Shown piece by piece: positions 34,897-43,567 of a stretch of DNA of 64,000 nucleotides (its first letter is position 1; the number at the start of each line of letters is the position of its first letter). Below the pieces are notes generated by a model. The model had not been told where the DNA came from. It saw only the letters and a list, made by a program, of their open reading frames with translations, and did not search any database. Made by a program: the position numbers and the translations under genes. The stretch comes from JBNRMR01 sp050942895 (GTDB lineage Bacteria > Bacillota > Clostridia > Christensenellales > UBA1750), in NCBI GenBank assembly GCA_050942895.1, contig JBMNOE010000004.1:124001-188000 (forward strand), given 5' to 3'.

Positions 34897-35190
34897 CTAT
34901 TCGGCTTCAAAATCCTCGATCTCCTGCATCTCAGACACGAACATTTCAAAAAGCTTGTTCAAAAGCTCCTCGTCATCCACGGCTTCGTAAGAATCCTCCT
35001 CATCGCCAATGATGGCTCGCAGTATGACCACGCCGGTTTCTTCTTCGTCAGGATCCTCCTCAACGGGGGCAAGGACGACATAGTCCGCATCCTCGAAGTT
35101 TAGGGCATGGATAAATTCGAACATCACGCTCTGGTCGTTTTCGTCCAGAAGCTCAATATAATTATCGTCCGCGCCAAATTTTTCCGCCAT
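34897..35190 (-). CDS. DUF1292 protein (YrzB-like)
   Basis: 97 residues, highly acidic. The DUF1292 core is seen as NYIELLDENDQSVMFEFIHA then DYVVLAPVEED and EETGVVILRAI, ending in an acidic helix (EELLNKLFEMF). Function unknown. It is the last gene of the conserved ireB-ruvX-DUF1292 group that lies next to alaS in most Bacillota. ATG with GCGGGAAAAGAG upstream. Confidence 0.9.
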   Translation of the reverse strand: MAEKFGADDNYIELLDENDQSVMFEFIHALNFEDADYVVLAPVEEDPDEEETGVVILRAIIGDEEDSYEAVDDEELLNKLFEMFVSEMQEIEDFEAE

Positions 35191-35279
35191 ACTCTTTTCC
35201 CGCTTTCATTTTATCTTTCATTTTATGTTTTTTTAGCGCCTGCACCGCTGCAGTTTGCTTTTGTTATATTGGAAATATA

Positions 35280-35711
35280 CTATTCGCCTTGTTTGCTTGC
35301 GCGGGCTCTGTCAAGGTAGGTTTGCAATATGTGAACGGCTGCCAGCTGGTCGATAACATCCTTGCGCTTCTCCCTGCGCATTCCGCTTTCGATGAGGCTG
35401 CGCTGGGCCATGGCAGATGTGAGCCGCTCATCCACAAACTCAAAGGGCAGCCCGCAGGCTTGCTGAAGGGCCAGAGCGAACCGGCGGGTTTCCTCAGCCT
35501 GTGAGCCTTCGGAGCCGTTCATGTTCAGCGGCAGCCCACAGACTATAAGCCCCGCTTCCCTTTCGGTGAAAAGCGCTGCAAGGCGGGCAATGTCCGCCTC
35601 AAGGCCCTTGCGCCTATATGTCTCAACAGGCTGGGCGGTTATGCCCAGAGGATCCGACGCAGCTATCCCGATGCGCCTGTGCCCCACGTCCAAAGCGATT
35701 ACTCTTGTCAT
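35280..35711 (-). CDS. ruvX: Holliday junction resolvase-like protein RuvX/YqgF
   Basis: 143 residues. The RNase H-like fold is shown by ALDVGHRRIGIAASDPLG with the first catalytic Asp, VCGLPLNMNGSEG, VDERLTSAMAQ with the Glu, and KDVIDQLAAVHILQTYL with the last Asp. Family members process the 5' end of pre-16S rRNA or resolve branched DNA. It starts 10 bp after ireB on the same strand. The SD before the ATG is poor, which suggests coupling to ireB translation. Confidence 0.95.
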   Translation of the reverse strand: MTRVIALDVGHRRIGIAASDPLGITAQPVETYRRKGLEADIARLAALFTEREAGLIVCGLPLNMNGSEGSQAEETRRFALALQQACGLPFEFVDERLTSAMAQRSLIESGMRREKRKDVIDQLAAVHILQTYLDRARASKQGE

Positions 35712-35721
35712 ATTAAAGCAG

Positions 35722-35985
35722 TTATCTGGGCTGGTTCGTTACATAGAAGCGAACCAGCTCCTCTAAAAGCTCGTCCCTTTCCATGCGCCTGATGAGATAA
35801 CGGGCGTTATTATGGCTGGTAATATATGTTGGGTCCCCGGAGATTATGTAGCCCACTATCTGGTTGATGGGGTCGTAGCCTTTCTCCAAAAGGGCGTTGT
35901 AGACCATTATGAGTATGTCGCGCGCTGTCTGCGTCGGCTGACTTTCAAGCTTAAAGCGCATGGTTTCGTCGAAACTGCGTGCCAT
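35722..35985 (-). CDS. ireB: IreB family regulatory phosphoprotein
   Basis: 87 residues from the ATG at 35985, with GGAAGGGAG upstream. A longer frame to 36060 adds an unconserved tail. MARSFDETMRFKLESQ, DILIMVYNALLEKGYDPINQ and GYIISGDPTYITSHNNAR are near-identical to the family consensus. IreB is a substrate of the serine/threonine kinase IreK in enterococci and affects cephalosporin resistance. The N-terminal threonine (T8) sits where phosphorylation has been seen. Confidence 0.95.
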   Translation of the reverse strand: MARSFDETMRFKLESQPTQTARDILIMVYNALLEKGYDPINQIVGYIISGDPTYITSHNNARYLIRRMERDELLEELVRFYVTNQPR

Positions 35986-36052
35986 ATGAATTGCTCCCTT
36001 CCGTTTCCAACTATATACATTACGTATATTATACAGGAAATGTTTCAGGATT

Positions 36053-37108
36053 TCAAACATTTTTACGATACAATTTGGCGTTCGTAAAAGAAATGTAGGC
36101 AGATTTTAATATTGACGCAACAGGTACAGCCAAAAGCATGCCCCAAAGGCCGAAAAGACTGCCGCCCAAAAGCATCAGCAAAATGACAACCGCCGGATGG
36201 AAGCCTGAAACGCCGGAGAGCATTCTTGGGGTGATAAGGACGGACTCAATCTGCTGGACAGCAAAGACCACCACCATTGCCCAAAGGAGCTTTGCAGGCC
36301 CCTGTATCACGGAGAAAAGCGCTATGGGTATGGCCCCCAGCAGCGGCCCAAAGTAGGGTATCAGGTTAAAAAGGCCCATGATAAGCCCCAGGAAAAGGAA
36401 GGCGTCTATGCCTGCCAGAGCAAGGCCGATGGCGGTAAGTGCTGCCGTGATCAGAGAAATCATCATCTGCTTTTTGATATAATCCAGCAGGAATTTGCCG
36501 ACGTCCATAAAAAACTTCACTATGGCGCTTCTGTTTTTAGATGGAATAAGCCTCTTGGCAAAGTCAGCCATCTTTTCCCTGTCCTTCAGCATGTAAAAGG
36601 CAATAATCGGTGAAAGAAAATATTTGCCTGCGCTTGAAAGTGAGGCAAACATGCCGTTGACAAAGTTCTGTGCTCCTTCGGTCATTTTGGCAAGCATTTC
36701 ATCGCCCGCGCTTTCAAGGTTGCCCACAGGCAAGTTCATCTCGCCCATCCTTTGCACAAAGCGGTCAACGATGCCGGTGGCATAGTCGAAAAGCTCCGGC
36801 AGGCGTTTTGAGTAAAGCTCCGCCTGGGAGATTATGCTGGGCACAGAGGCCCACACCAGGATTCCCAAGGGCACCAGCAGCGAAAGTATGCAAAGAACCG
36901 CCGAAAGGGCGGGGCTAAATTTCTTTTCGTAGATTTTTTGCAGGGGAAGCAGCAGAAAAGCGATGACAGCCGCCGGAAGGACTATCATGAATATATCGCG
37001 CAGAGCGTTTCGCGCAAGAAAAAGCATGGTCAGCGCAAAGAGAATTGCAAGCGCCTTCCATGCCATGCGTCCTATGCCGGTTTTTTGCCTTGCTTCATTT
37101 GATGTCAT
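36053..37108 (-). CDS. AI-2E family transporter (YrrI-like permease)
   Basis: 351 residues, about eight hydrophobic segments, with the family signature LFNLIPYFGPLLGAIPIALF near residue 245 and GGSLFGLWGMLLAVPVASIL near the C-terminus. The long polar loop after helix 3 (about 110-160) is typical. Substrates in the family vary, from autoinducer-2 to Na+/H+ exchange. In this neighbourhood it is the YrrI equivalent beside alaS-ireB in Bacilli; alaS is not in this window. Confidence 0.9.
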   Translation of the reverse strand: MTSNEARQKTGIGRMAWKALAILFALTMLFLARNALRDIFMIVLPAAVIAFLLLPLQKIYEKKFSPALSAVLCILSLLVPLGILVWASVPSIISQAELYSKRLPELFDYATGIVDRFVQRMGEMNLPVGNLESAGDEMLAKMTEGAQNFVNGMFASLSSAGKYFLSPIIAFYMLKDREKMADFAKRLIPSKNRSAIVKFFMDVGKFLLDYIKKQMMISLITAALTAIGLALAGIDAFLFLGLIMGLFNLIPYFGPLLGAIPIALFSVIQGPAKLLWAMVVVFAVQQIESVLITPRMLSGVSGFHPAVVILLMLLGGSLFGLWGMLLAVPVASILKSAYISFTNAKLYRKNV

Positions 37109-37128
37109 AATCGAGTTTGCAGGGCTCC

Positions 37129-37299
37129 TTAGAAAAGCCTTTCGCCAAAATTCCTGGCCATTCTCATGGCGCGCATTCCCTTTTTGTGGAGCATGCGCTT
37201 GTAGGGAGGGCAGGTTGCATACATGATTGTCTCCGCAGCTATAAGGCCAACCGTGGCTCCCGCGATGAACGCCGATATTTTTCCGCCTGAATGTCTCAT
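37129..37299 (-). CDS. Small single-pass membrane protein
   Basis: 56 residues from the ATG at 37299, with AAAGGTGG 8 nt upstream; the longer frame to 37335 has no SD. A Gly/Ala-rich helix (about 8-28, GGKISAFIAGATVGLIAAET) is followed by a short basic cytosolic part (MLHKKGMRAMRMARN). The family is not recognised. It lies between the PRC-barrel gene and the AI-2E gene on the same strand, within the same probable transcript. Confidence 0.65.
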   Translation of the reverse strand: MRHSGGKISAFIAGATVGLIAAETIMYATCPPYKRMLHKKGMRAMRMARNFGERLF

Positions 37300-37368
37300 A
37301 AAACTACCACCTTTGCGTATATTTCCTCTGGTCATTGCCCTTGGGCGGAAGGGCGCAGACAGAATATG

Positions 37369-37914
37369 TTAACTGCGCCCGTTAAACAAGGCTGTAATGC
37401 CCCGCCTTCCGCATGAAAACTCGCTTATCCAGCGCCTGCCCCTGACTAAATCATCGATATAGCCCTCTGAAACCTCCAATGAATGAATGTCGCCGCTCGA
37501 TTCGTTAATCAAAGCGTTTGTAAACCATCCCATGTCAGAACCATCGGTAAGATATACCTTTTGACCTAATTCCAAACGTTTCTTTGGCCTTCTTTGACTT
37601 TTCAGGCTTTTAATGGTTTTCTCGCTCTTTCCATTCTTTTCATTTCCAACGCTCAAGCCGCCGTTAAGACGGCTCTTTTGACCGCCTGAGCCCGAGGCTT
37701 CGCTGCGTCTGATAAGAATCGAAACGTCGCCGAAAATCTCAATGTCCCCAAACTCGATAAAACGCTGGGCGCTTATGAATCCGCGGGGAGATATGTCGAC
37801 GCCGGCAACTTTTCTGCTTTCAGCGCTTAGCACCACCTGGGTGACATCGCCGATTTTGGCGCCGCTTTGTGCATCAATAACTGCAAGGCCGCATATCTGA
37901 TCAATTCGCTTCAT
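37369..37914 (-). CDS. Two PRC-barrel domains protein (YrrD-like)
   Basis: 181 residues. Two PRC barrels are separated by a Lys/Ser/Arg-rich linker (about 80-112). The first runs ICGLAVIDAQSGAKIGDVTQ, the second LGQKVYLTDGSDMGWFTNAL. The arrangement is like YrrD, which lies close to the ireB-alaS region in Bacillus. No enzymatic residues; likely an adaptor. Its stop codon overlaps a GGGCGCAG / CTGCGCCC hairpin (37351-37380). Confidence 0.75.
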   Translation of the reverse strand: MKRIDQICGLAVIDAQSGAKIGDVTQVVLSAESRKVAGVDISPRGFISAQRFIEFGDIEIFGDVSILIRRSEASGSGGQKSRLNGGLSVGNEKNGKSEKTIKSLKSQRRPKKRLELGQKVYLTDGSDMGWFTNALINESSGDIHSLEVSEGYIDDLVRGRRWISEFSCGRRGITALFNGRS

Positions 37915-38027
37915 GTTTCCTTCTCACCCGAACCACTTGTTTTCATCGGTATTTTGCGCAGGCATAGCTTTTTTATTAGCGGTAATTTTAACAATTTTTT
38001 TGTTCGAGCGACGAAGGGGAACGCGCC

Positions 38028-38150
38028 GGGGCTCCGCCCCAGACCCCGCAAGCCTTTAAAAAGGCTTGATCCAAACTTTATAGAACATTTTTAAGCTGAT
38101 ATAGGGGGTCAAGGGGGCTAGTCCCCTTGCGGGGCGCGGGGCGGAGCCCC
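38028..38150 (+). repeat. Complete 123-bp intergenic element of repeat family 1 with 13-bp terminal inverted repeats
   Basis: GGGGCTCCGCCCC (38028-38040) and GGGGCGGAGCCCC (38138-38150) are perfect reverse complements. Inside are two further hairpins, AAGCCTTTAAAAAGGCTT (38050-38067) and CAAGGGG-GCTAGT-CCCCTTG (38110-38129), and the tail ATCCAAACTTTATAGAAC. Other copies in the window keep the left half only. No coding potential and no obvious target-site duplication. Confidence 0.75.
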
Positions 38151-38169
38151 GCATCGTATCCCCCGGTGC

Positions 38170-38757
38170 CTAAGGCTCTCTGATGGCGTCCTTTGAATAT
38201 TCCTTCATCTTAAGCAGCCAAGCCATGTTTTGCCCCAAGCGGCGCATGGTTCTGATTCCTTCTTCGTCCTGAGGAAGGCTGCCGGAAGGACCGGCAATGC
38301 CCATGTTCCAGTAGCTGGAGCCGACGGCGATCATTTCGCTGATGAGCAGATAGTGGTTTAGATGGTCGAATGTGGCAACGCTGCCCGCACGCCTGCATAT
38401 GGCCACGCTTGCGCCGAACTTATGGCGCATCTTTGTCTTCATGCCCCGCTGGTAAAAAGTTCTGTCCAGGAAGGATTTCATCGTCCCGTTGATGGAGGCG
38501 TAGTAGACCGGACTTCCCAATATGAGGCCGTCCGCATCAATGATTTTTTGAGTCATTTCGCGGAACCATTCATCGGCGAAAGCGCAGACGCCGTCCTCGC
38601 AGCCGCCGCAGGCCTTGCAGCCCGATATATCCCTTGCGCCGATATTGATGATTTCGACCTCGATGCCCTCCTTTTGAAGCTCCTGCGCTGCGGCATTTAA
38701 TGCCGTGTAAGTGTTGCCCTGCTTCCTGGGACTTCCGTTCAGTGCAAGTACTTTCAT
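38170..38757 (-). CDS. NADPH-dependent FMN reductase / iron-sulfur flavoprotein-like
   Basis: 195 residues from the ATG at 38757, with GGGAGGAG 7 nt upstream. The flavodoxin-like fold begins MKVLALNGSPRKQGNTYTAL, the FMN phosphate loop. A compact cysteine cluster, C-x2-C-x2-C-x4-C in GCKACGGCEDGVC (about 47-59), could bind an iron-sulfur cluster. SPVYYASINGTMKSFLDR is the second flavin-contact loop. Family members reduce flavins, quinones or aromatic compounds; the partner is unknown. Transcribed alone. Confidence 0.87.
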   Translation of the reverse strand: MKVLALNGSPRKQGNTYTALNAAAQELQKEGIEVEIINIGARDISGCKACGGCEDGVCAFADEWFREMTQKIIDADGLILGSPVYYASINGTMKSFLDRTFYQRGMKTKMRHKFGASVAICRRAGSVATFDHLNHYLLISEMIAVGSSYWNMGIAGPSGSLPQDEEGIRTMRRLGQNMAWLLKMKEYSKDAIREP

Positions 38758-39016
38758 AGTTTCTCCTCCCGTCATCTTTATATGCCCATTATACCATTTT
38801 TGTGGCCGTGAGTCCCTTGATGGCCGAAGCTTTCTTGGGCAATGATCAGGTTTCTATGGAGTGTTTTGCAATTTTCCGGCATTTACACTTCAAAAGAAAT
38901 TCCCTTGCATCCTTCATTTACGAGTTAACAGCAGAGCAAAGTGCAATTTTTATTGATAAATCGCTATATATTGGTATAAACTTTAATATCTTTACACAAA
39001 ATATACCATGCAGCCC

Positions 39017-39045
39017 TTGAAATATTTGCCATTATGGAGTAAAAT
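39017..39045 (+). promoter_or_regulatory. Sigma-A promoter of ppdK
   Basis: TTGAAA (39017-39022), 17 bp, TAAAAT (39040-39045), giving a 5' UTR of about 135 nt. The preceding 38758-39016 is AT-rich and holds no supported gene. Confidence 0.75.
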
Positions 39046-39187
39046 AAGCCGGCGTGAGAAAAGTTTTGCAGGGGGAAAAGGACAAAATGAAGCCTTCCTG
39101 CATTTTTTGAAATTTTTCTTAAACATTTCACGGACAAAAACCATACTAAAAAGCATAAACAATAGAAATTACATCTGGAGGTTAGTT

Positions 39188-41833
39188 ATGAAAAAGTACG
39201 TATACCTGTTCAGCGAAGGCGCGGCCGGCGATAAAAACCTTTTGGGGGGCAAAGGCGCCAACCTTGCGGGAATGACCAGCCTTGGGCTGCCTGTGCCGGA
39301 GGGCTTTACCGTCACCACAGAGGCCTGCACAAGGTTTTATGAAGATGGAAGAACCATCGGTGAAGATATTCAGGCGCAGATTGACGATGCCCTTGCCAAG
39401 ACAGAGGAAATCAGCGGCAAGAAGTTCGGCGACAGCGCCAACCCATTCCTTGTTTCGGTTCGCTCCGGCGCGAGAGCGTCCATGCCCGGCATGATGGACA
39501 CCATACTGAATCTGGGCCTTAACGACGTTTCCGTGGAGGGCCTTGCAAAGCTCACCGGCAACGAGCGCTTCGCATACGACTCCTACAGAAGGCTGATGCA
39601 GACCTTCTCCGACGTGGTCATGGAAATTGAACTTTCCAAGTTTGAGGCCATACTGGAAGAAGTCAAGGAGGAGCATTCAGTCGAAAACGACGGCGATCTT
39701 TCCGCCGACAATCTCAAGGAGATCGTGGAAAAATACAAGGAGCTATATCTGAAGGAAAAGGGCGAAGAATTTCCCCAGGACCCCAGAGTGCAGCTCTATG
39801 AGGCAATCAAGTCCGTTTTCCGCTCATGGAACAACCCCAGGGCCATCTATTACCGCCGCATGAATGACATACCCGCCGAGTGGGGCACCGCTGTCAACGT
39901 CCAGTCGATGGTCTTTGGAAACATGGGCAATGATTCGGGCACCGGCGTTGCTTTCACCAGAAACCCCGCCACCGGCGAAAAGAAGCTCTACGGCGAATAC
40001 CTGATAAACGCCCAGGGCGAGGACGTTGTGGCCGGCATCCGCACCCCCAGCCAGATCAGCAAGCTGGCGGAGGATATGCCCGCCGTTTACAAGCAGTTTG
40101 CCGAGACTGCGGACATCCTTGAAAAGCACTACAGGGATATGCAGGACATGGAGTTTACAATTGAGCGCGGCAAGCTTTACATGCTGCAGACCAGAAGCGG
40201 CAAGAGAACCGCCGCCGCCGCTCTTAAGATAGCGGTGGATCTGGTTGAAGAGGGCATGATCACAAAGGAGCAGGCTGTTTTGAACGTGGACCCCAAGCAG
40301 CTTGACGCTCTTTTGCACCCCCAGTTTGACCCTGCGGCACTTAAAAAGGCAAAGCCCGTGGCGGCCGGACTTCCCGCATCCCCCGGCGCTGCCTGCGGCC
40401 AGATTTACTTCACCGCACAGGCTGTCACAAAGGCCTTCAACGAAGGACAGGACACTCTTTTGGTAAGAGTTGAGACAAGCCCTGAGGACATCGAGGGCAT
40501 GAACAACTCCATCGGCATCCTCACCGCCCGCGGCGGCATGACCTCCCACGCGGCGGTTGTGGCAAGGGGCATGGGCAAGTGCGCCGTAGTCGGCTGCGCG
40601 GCCCTTAAGATAGACGAGGAAAACGGCGTCCTTCGCATTGGCGATGTTGAATACAAGGAAGGCGATTTCTTCTCAATCGACGGCGCCTCCGGAAACATAT
40701 ATGACAGCAAGATCGACACTATCGACGCGGAGATCAGCGGCTATTTCAACACCCTGATGACCTGGGCCGACGAGATGCGCTCGCTGAAGGTGCGCGCCAA
40801 TGCTGACGCCCCCGAACATGCCGAGCAGGCGCTTAAGTTCGGTGCAGAAGGCATAGGCCTTTGCCGGACCGAGCATATGTTCTTTGAAAGCGACAGAATA
40901 CGCGCCATGCGGGAGATGATACTCTCTTCCACCGACGAACAGCGCAGGAATGCTCTTGGCAAGCTTTTGCCCATTCAAAGGGAAGACTTCGCGGGCATAT
41001 TCAAGGCCATGAAGGGCCTGCCGGTGACCATCCGCTTCCTGGATCCGCCGCTGCACGAGTTCCTGCCGGCTTTGGACGCCGAAGACGAGATAAAGGGCAT
41101 CGCAAGCGAGCTGGGCATGAGCGTTGATAACGTGAAGGCGAAGATCACCGCCCTGCACGAGATGAACCCCATGCTGGGCCACAGGGGCTGCCGTCTGGCG
41201 GTTTCATACCCCGTCATCGCCGAGATGCAGACGAGGGCCGTCATCGAAGCGGCCATTGCTGTGCGCAAGGAATGCGGCTATGACATCGTTCCCGAGATAA
41301 TGATCCCCCTGGTCAGCATCGACAAGGAGCTGGCTTTCGTGAAGGAAATCGTGGATGAGACAGCGAAAAAGTGCATGGAGGAAGCGGGCGTTCAGTTCGA
41401 TTATATGGTGGGAACCATGATCGAGGTGCCCAGAGCGGTTGTGACGGCAGACGCCATCGCCCGGCACGCCGAGTTCTTCTCCTTCGGCACAAACGACCTG
41501 ACCCAGACCGCCTACGCCTTCTCAAGGGACGATGCGGGCAAGTTCCTGGATGACTACTATGATAACAATATATTCGAAAGCGACCCCTTCGCTAGGCTGG
41601 ATATAGAGGGCGTGGGCGCGCTGATGAAGATCGCCGTTGAAAAGGGCCGCAAGGCAAGGCCGGGCATCAAGCTGGGCATTTGCGGAGAGCACGGCGGAGA
41701 TCCCGCATCAGTCGCATTCTGCCACGGTCTGGGGCTCGATTATGTTTCCTGCTCACCCTTCAGAGTGCCGATAGCAAGGCTTGCGGCTGCTCAGGCGGCT
41801 GTGGGATCGAAGCATGACGTGGGGCAGAGATAA
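39188..41833 (+). CDS. ppdK: Pyruvate, phosphate dikinase
   Basis: 881 residues from the ATG at 39188, with TGGAGG 8 nt upstream; the open frame continues to 39008 but the extension is not conserved. It interconverts pyruvate + ATP + Pi and PEP + AMP + PPi. The ATP-grasp domain starts FSEGAAGDKNLLGGKGANLA. The phosphohistidine domain has H454 in GGMTSHAAVVARGMGKCAVV. The TIM barrel ends with C832 in GICGEHGGDP, the general acid. In anaerobic Clostridia it supports PPi-linked glycolysis or gluconeogenesis. Monocistronic, with a strong terminator. Confidence 0.98.
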   Translation: MKKYVYLFSEGAAGDKNLLGGKGANLAGMTSLGLPVPEGFTVTTEACTRFYEDGRTIGEDIQAQIDDALAKTEEISGKKFGDSANPFLVSVRSGARASMPGMMDTILNLGLNDVSVEGLAKLTGNERFAYDSYRRLMQTFSDVVMEIELSKFEAILEEVKEEHSVENDGDLSADNLKEIVEKYKELYLKEKGEEFPQDPRVQLYEAIKSVFRSWNNPRAIYYRRMNDIPAEWGTAVNVQSMVFGNMGNDSGTGVAFTRNPATGEKKLYGEYLINAQGEDVVAGIRTPSQISKLAEDMPAVYKQFAETADILEKHYRDMQDMEFTIERGKLYMLQTRSGKRTAAAALKIAVDLVEEGMITKEQAVLNVDPKQLDALLHPQFDPAALKKAKPVAAGLPASPGAACGQIYFTAQAVTKAFNEGQDTLLVRVETSPEDIEGMNNSIGILTARGGMTSHAAVVARGMGKCAVVGCAALKIDEENGVLRIGDVEYKEGDFFSIDGASGNIYDSKIDTIDAEISGYFNTLMTWADEMRSLKVRANADAPEHAEQALKFGAEGIGLCRTEHMFFESDRIRAMREMILSSTDEQRRNALGKLLPIQREDFAGIFKAMKGLPVTIRFLDPPLHEFLPALDAEDEIKGIASELGMSVDNVKAKITALHEMNPMLGHRGCRLAVSYPVIAEMQTRAVIEAAIAVRKECGYDIVPEIMIPLVSIDKELAFVKEIVDETAKKCMEEAGVQFDYMVGTMIEVPRAVVTADAIARHAEFFSFGTNDLTQTAYAFSRDDAGKFLDDYYDNNIFESDPFARLDIEGVGALMKIAVEKGRKARPGIKLGICGEHGGDPASVAFCHGLGLDYVSCSPFRVPIARLAAAQAAVGSKHDVGQR

Positions 41834-41848
41834 GCACCGTGTAAACGA

Positions 41849-41888
41849 AGGCGCCGGCATTTGAGTAATCATGCCGGCGCCTTTTTTG
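41849..41888 (+). terminator. Strong terminator of ppdK
   Basis: GGCGCCGGCAT-TTGAGTAATC-ATGCCGGCGCC-TTTTTTG. Confidence 0.95.
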
Positions 41889-41931
41889 TTTTTGTATTGA
41901 TGAGCACATTCATTGTGTAGCACATTCTTGC

Positions 41932-42639
41932 CTAAGGGCTGTAGATCACGGTGAGAGCACCATGGCTTTGGAGGAAGGATGCCGGCACCATCGGTGTTAT
42001 CGGCCCGTAAAGCGCCCGCTTTAGGATATCTCTTTTTCCCTCGCCGCAGGCCAGCAGCAAAATGCGCTTCGCTGACATTATGTTGTCGATGCCCATGGTG
42101 ATGGCATATTTAGGCACCTGATCCTCGGAAAGGAAAAAGCGTGAGTTTGCTTTTATGGTGGACTCGCTGAGCTTTGTGACATGGGTTCCCTTTTCCAGGG
42201 CTTCGCAGGGCTCATTGAAGCCGATATGGCCGTTGTGGCCGATGCCCAAAAGCTGCAGATCGACACCTCCGCTGTCCTTTAGCAGGCCATCGTAACGCTT
42301 GCATTCAGCCTTTAAATCAGTTGCCATGCCATCGGGAATGTTTGTCTTTAATGGGCATAGCCCCGTCTCCCAAAAGAGATTGCGGTTCATGTAGTTGCGA
42401 AAGCTTTGCTCATTCTCCGGCGGAAGACCGCAGTATTCATCAAGATTGAACGTGGTGATCATGCTAAGATCTATCTCGCCCCGTTTTTTCATCTGCACCA
42501 GATTGCCATAGGTCCCTATTGGGGTGGAGCCGGTGGCAAGGCCCAGAATAGAGTCCGGCTTTTGCGCCAGTTGCAAGGCAATAATATCAGCGGCTTGCAA
42601 GCTCATATCTTCGTAGCTGGAAGCAGAGATATAGTTCAA
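41932..42639 (-). CDS. nagB: Glucosamine-6-phosphate deaminase
   Basis: 235 residues, as in the short Gram-positive NagB type. It converts glucosamine-6-phosphate to fructose-6-phosphate and ammonia. LGLATGSTPIGTYGNLV binds phosphate; TFNLDEYCGL holds the catalytic Asp; LLGIGHNGHIGFNEP has the proton-relay His. The C-terminus keeps GEGKRDILKRAL. It is the last gene of a four-gene run (gaps 49, overlap, 53 bp), suggesting that the run feeds an amino sugar into glycolysis. Confidence 0.95.
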   Translation of the reverse strand: MNYISASSYEDMSLQAADIIALQLAQKPDSILGLATGSTPIGTYGNLVQMKKRGEIDLSMITTFNLDEYCGLPPENEQSFRNYMNRNLFWETGLCPLKTNIPDGMATDLKAECKRYDGLLKDSGGVDLQLLGIGHNGHIGFNEPCEALEKGTHVTKLSESTIKANSRFFLSEDQVPKYAITMGIDNIMSAKRILLLACGEGKRDILKRALYGPITPMVPASFLQSHGALTVIYSP

Positions 42640-42688
42640 ATAAAAGCATCTCCATTCTATCGTTTAGTTATCCTTATATTAATATATC

Positions 42689-43567
42689 TTATTCTTGTGC
42701 CAGCAGAATATAACGGCGCAGATTTTCAATGCCGATTTCAAGCCCTGTCATCGGGTTTTCAAGGCCCTCAAACTCGACTGAAACCGGTCCGGAATAGCCG
42801 GCCTTAAAGAGTATGGAAAGGCATTGAGGAACCGGCACCTCTCCATGGCCGATAATTGCTCCCCTCAGGTAATTTCCAGCCCTTGAGCGGAAAAAGCCTT
42901 TGCCCGGGCTTGGCAACATGCCGCTTCTGATGTGAAAATCCTTGGCGTGGACGTAAAAGGCATGAGGCGCTGCGATGGCCACGGCCACTGCGGGGTCCTC
43001 GTCGGCGCAAAGGAAGTTGCCGATGTCCACCAGCCAGCCGAAGTTGGGATGAGCCGTCTGGGAGATGAGCTTTTGAACCCTTTCGCTGTCCTGGCAGAAA
43101 AAGCCGTGGTTTTCAACCATTGTCTTTATGCCCATTCCAGCGGCGTACTCGCTAACCTGAAAGCAGCCCTGTGCAAGGCGGGGAAGGGCGTCATCAAAGG
43201 ACTTAAGGGCCCGTTCGCCAGGGGGAAAGCCTGAGGAAGCATCGTGGCGCACAAGCTTAACGCCAAGCTCGGCGGCGATGTCCACCTGTCTTTTCACCCG
43301 GTCGATCTCGCTGCCGATATCACCGCCGCTGCCGGTTAGAAAGTCTGCGCCCACGGTGTAGTTGAGTATTTCAATGCCCGCATCCCCGGCCCTTTGGCGC
43401 AATGCCTTTGCAAGCTCCAAAGGCGTCATGCCTTCCCGGGGCATAAGCTCGGTGAAATCGATAGCGTCAAAGCCCAGCTCTTTTGCGCTTTCAACGCACT
43501 GGGTCAGGGCCATGCTCCCGCTTTTCAGCAAGGAATTAAAGCTGTATGAGTTGACTGAAATTTTCAT
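42689..43567 (-). CDS. Sugar phosphate isomerase/epimerase (xylose isomerase-like TIM barrel)
   Basis: 292 residues. An AP_endonuc_2-type TIM barrel: LGFDAIDFTELMP, IEILNYTVGADFL, VRHDASSGFPPGE, MVENHGFF with the metal Glu, WLVDIGNF with the metal Asp, YVHAKDFHI, and VSVEFEGLENP at the last strand. The substrate is open. Its start overlaps the stop of the upstream Gfo/Idh gene (ATGA), so translation is coupled. It is the second isomerase of the operon, only distantly related to the first. Confidence 0.88.
   Translation of the reverse strand: MKISVNSYSFNSLLKSGSMALTQCVESAKELGFDAIDFTELMPREGMTPLELAKALRQRAGDAGIEILNYTVGADFLTGSGGDIGSEIDRVKRQVDIAAELGVKLVRHDASSGFPPGERALKSFDDALPRLAQGCFQVSEYAAGMGIKTMVENHGFFCQDSERVQKLISQTAHPNFGWLVDIGNFLCADEDPAVAVAIAAPHAFYVHAKDFHIRSGMLPSPGKGFFRSRAGNYLRGAIIGHGEVPVPQCLSILFKAGYSGPVSVEFEGLENPMTGLEIGIENLRRYILLAQE

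Noticed and set aside
38028..38150. Insertion sequence
   Set aside because: It has no transposase frame and no clear target duplication; kept as a non-coding repeat element only.
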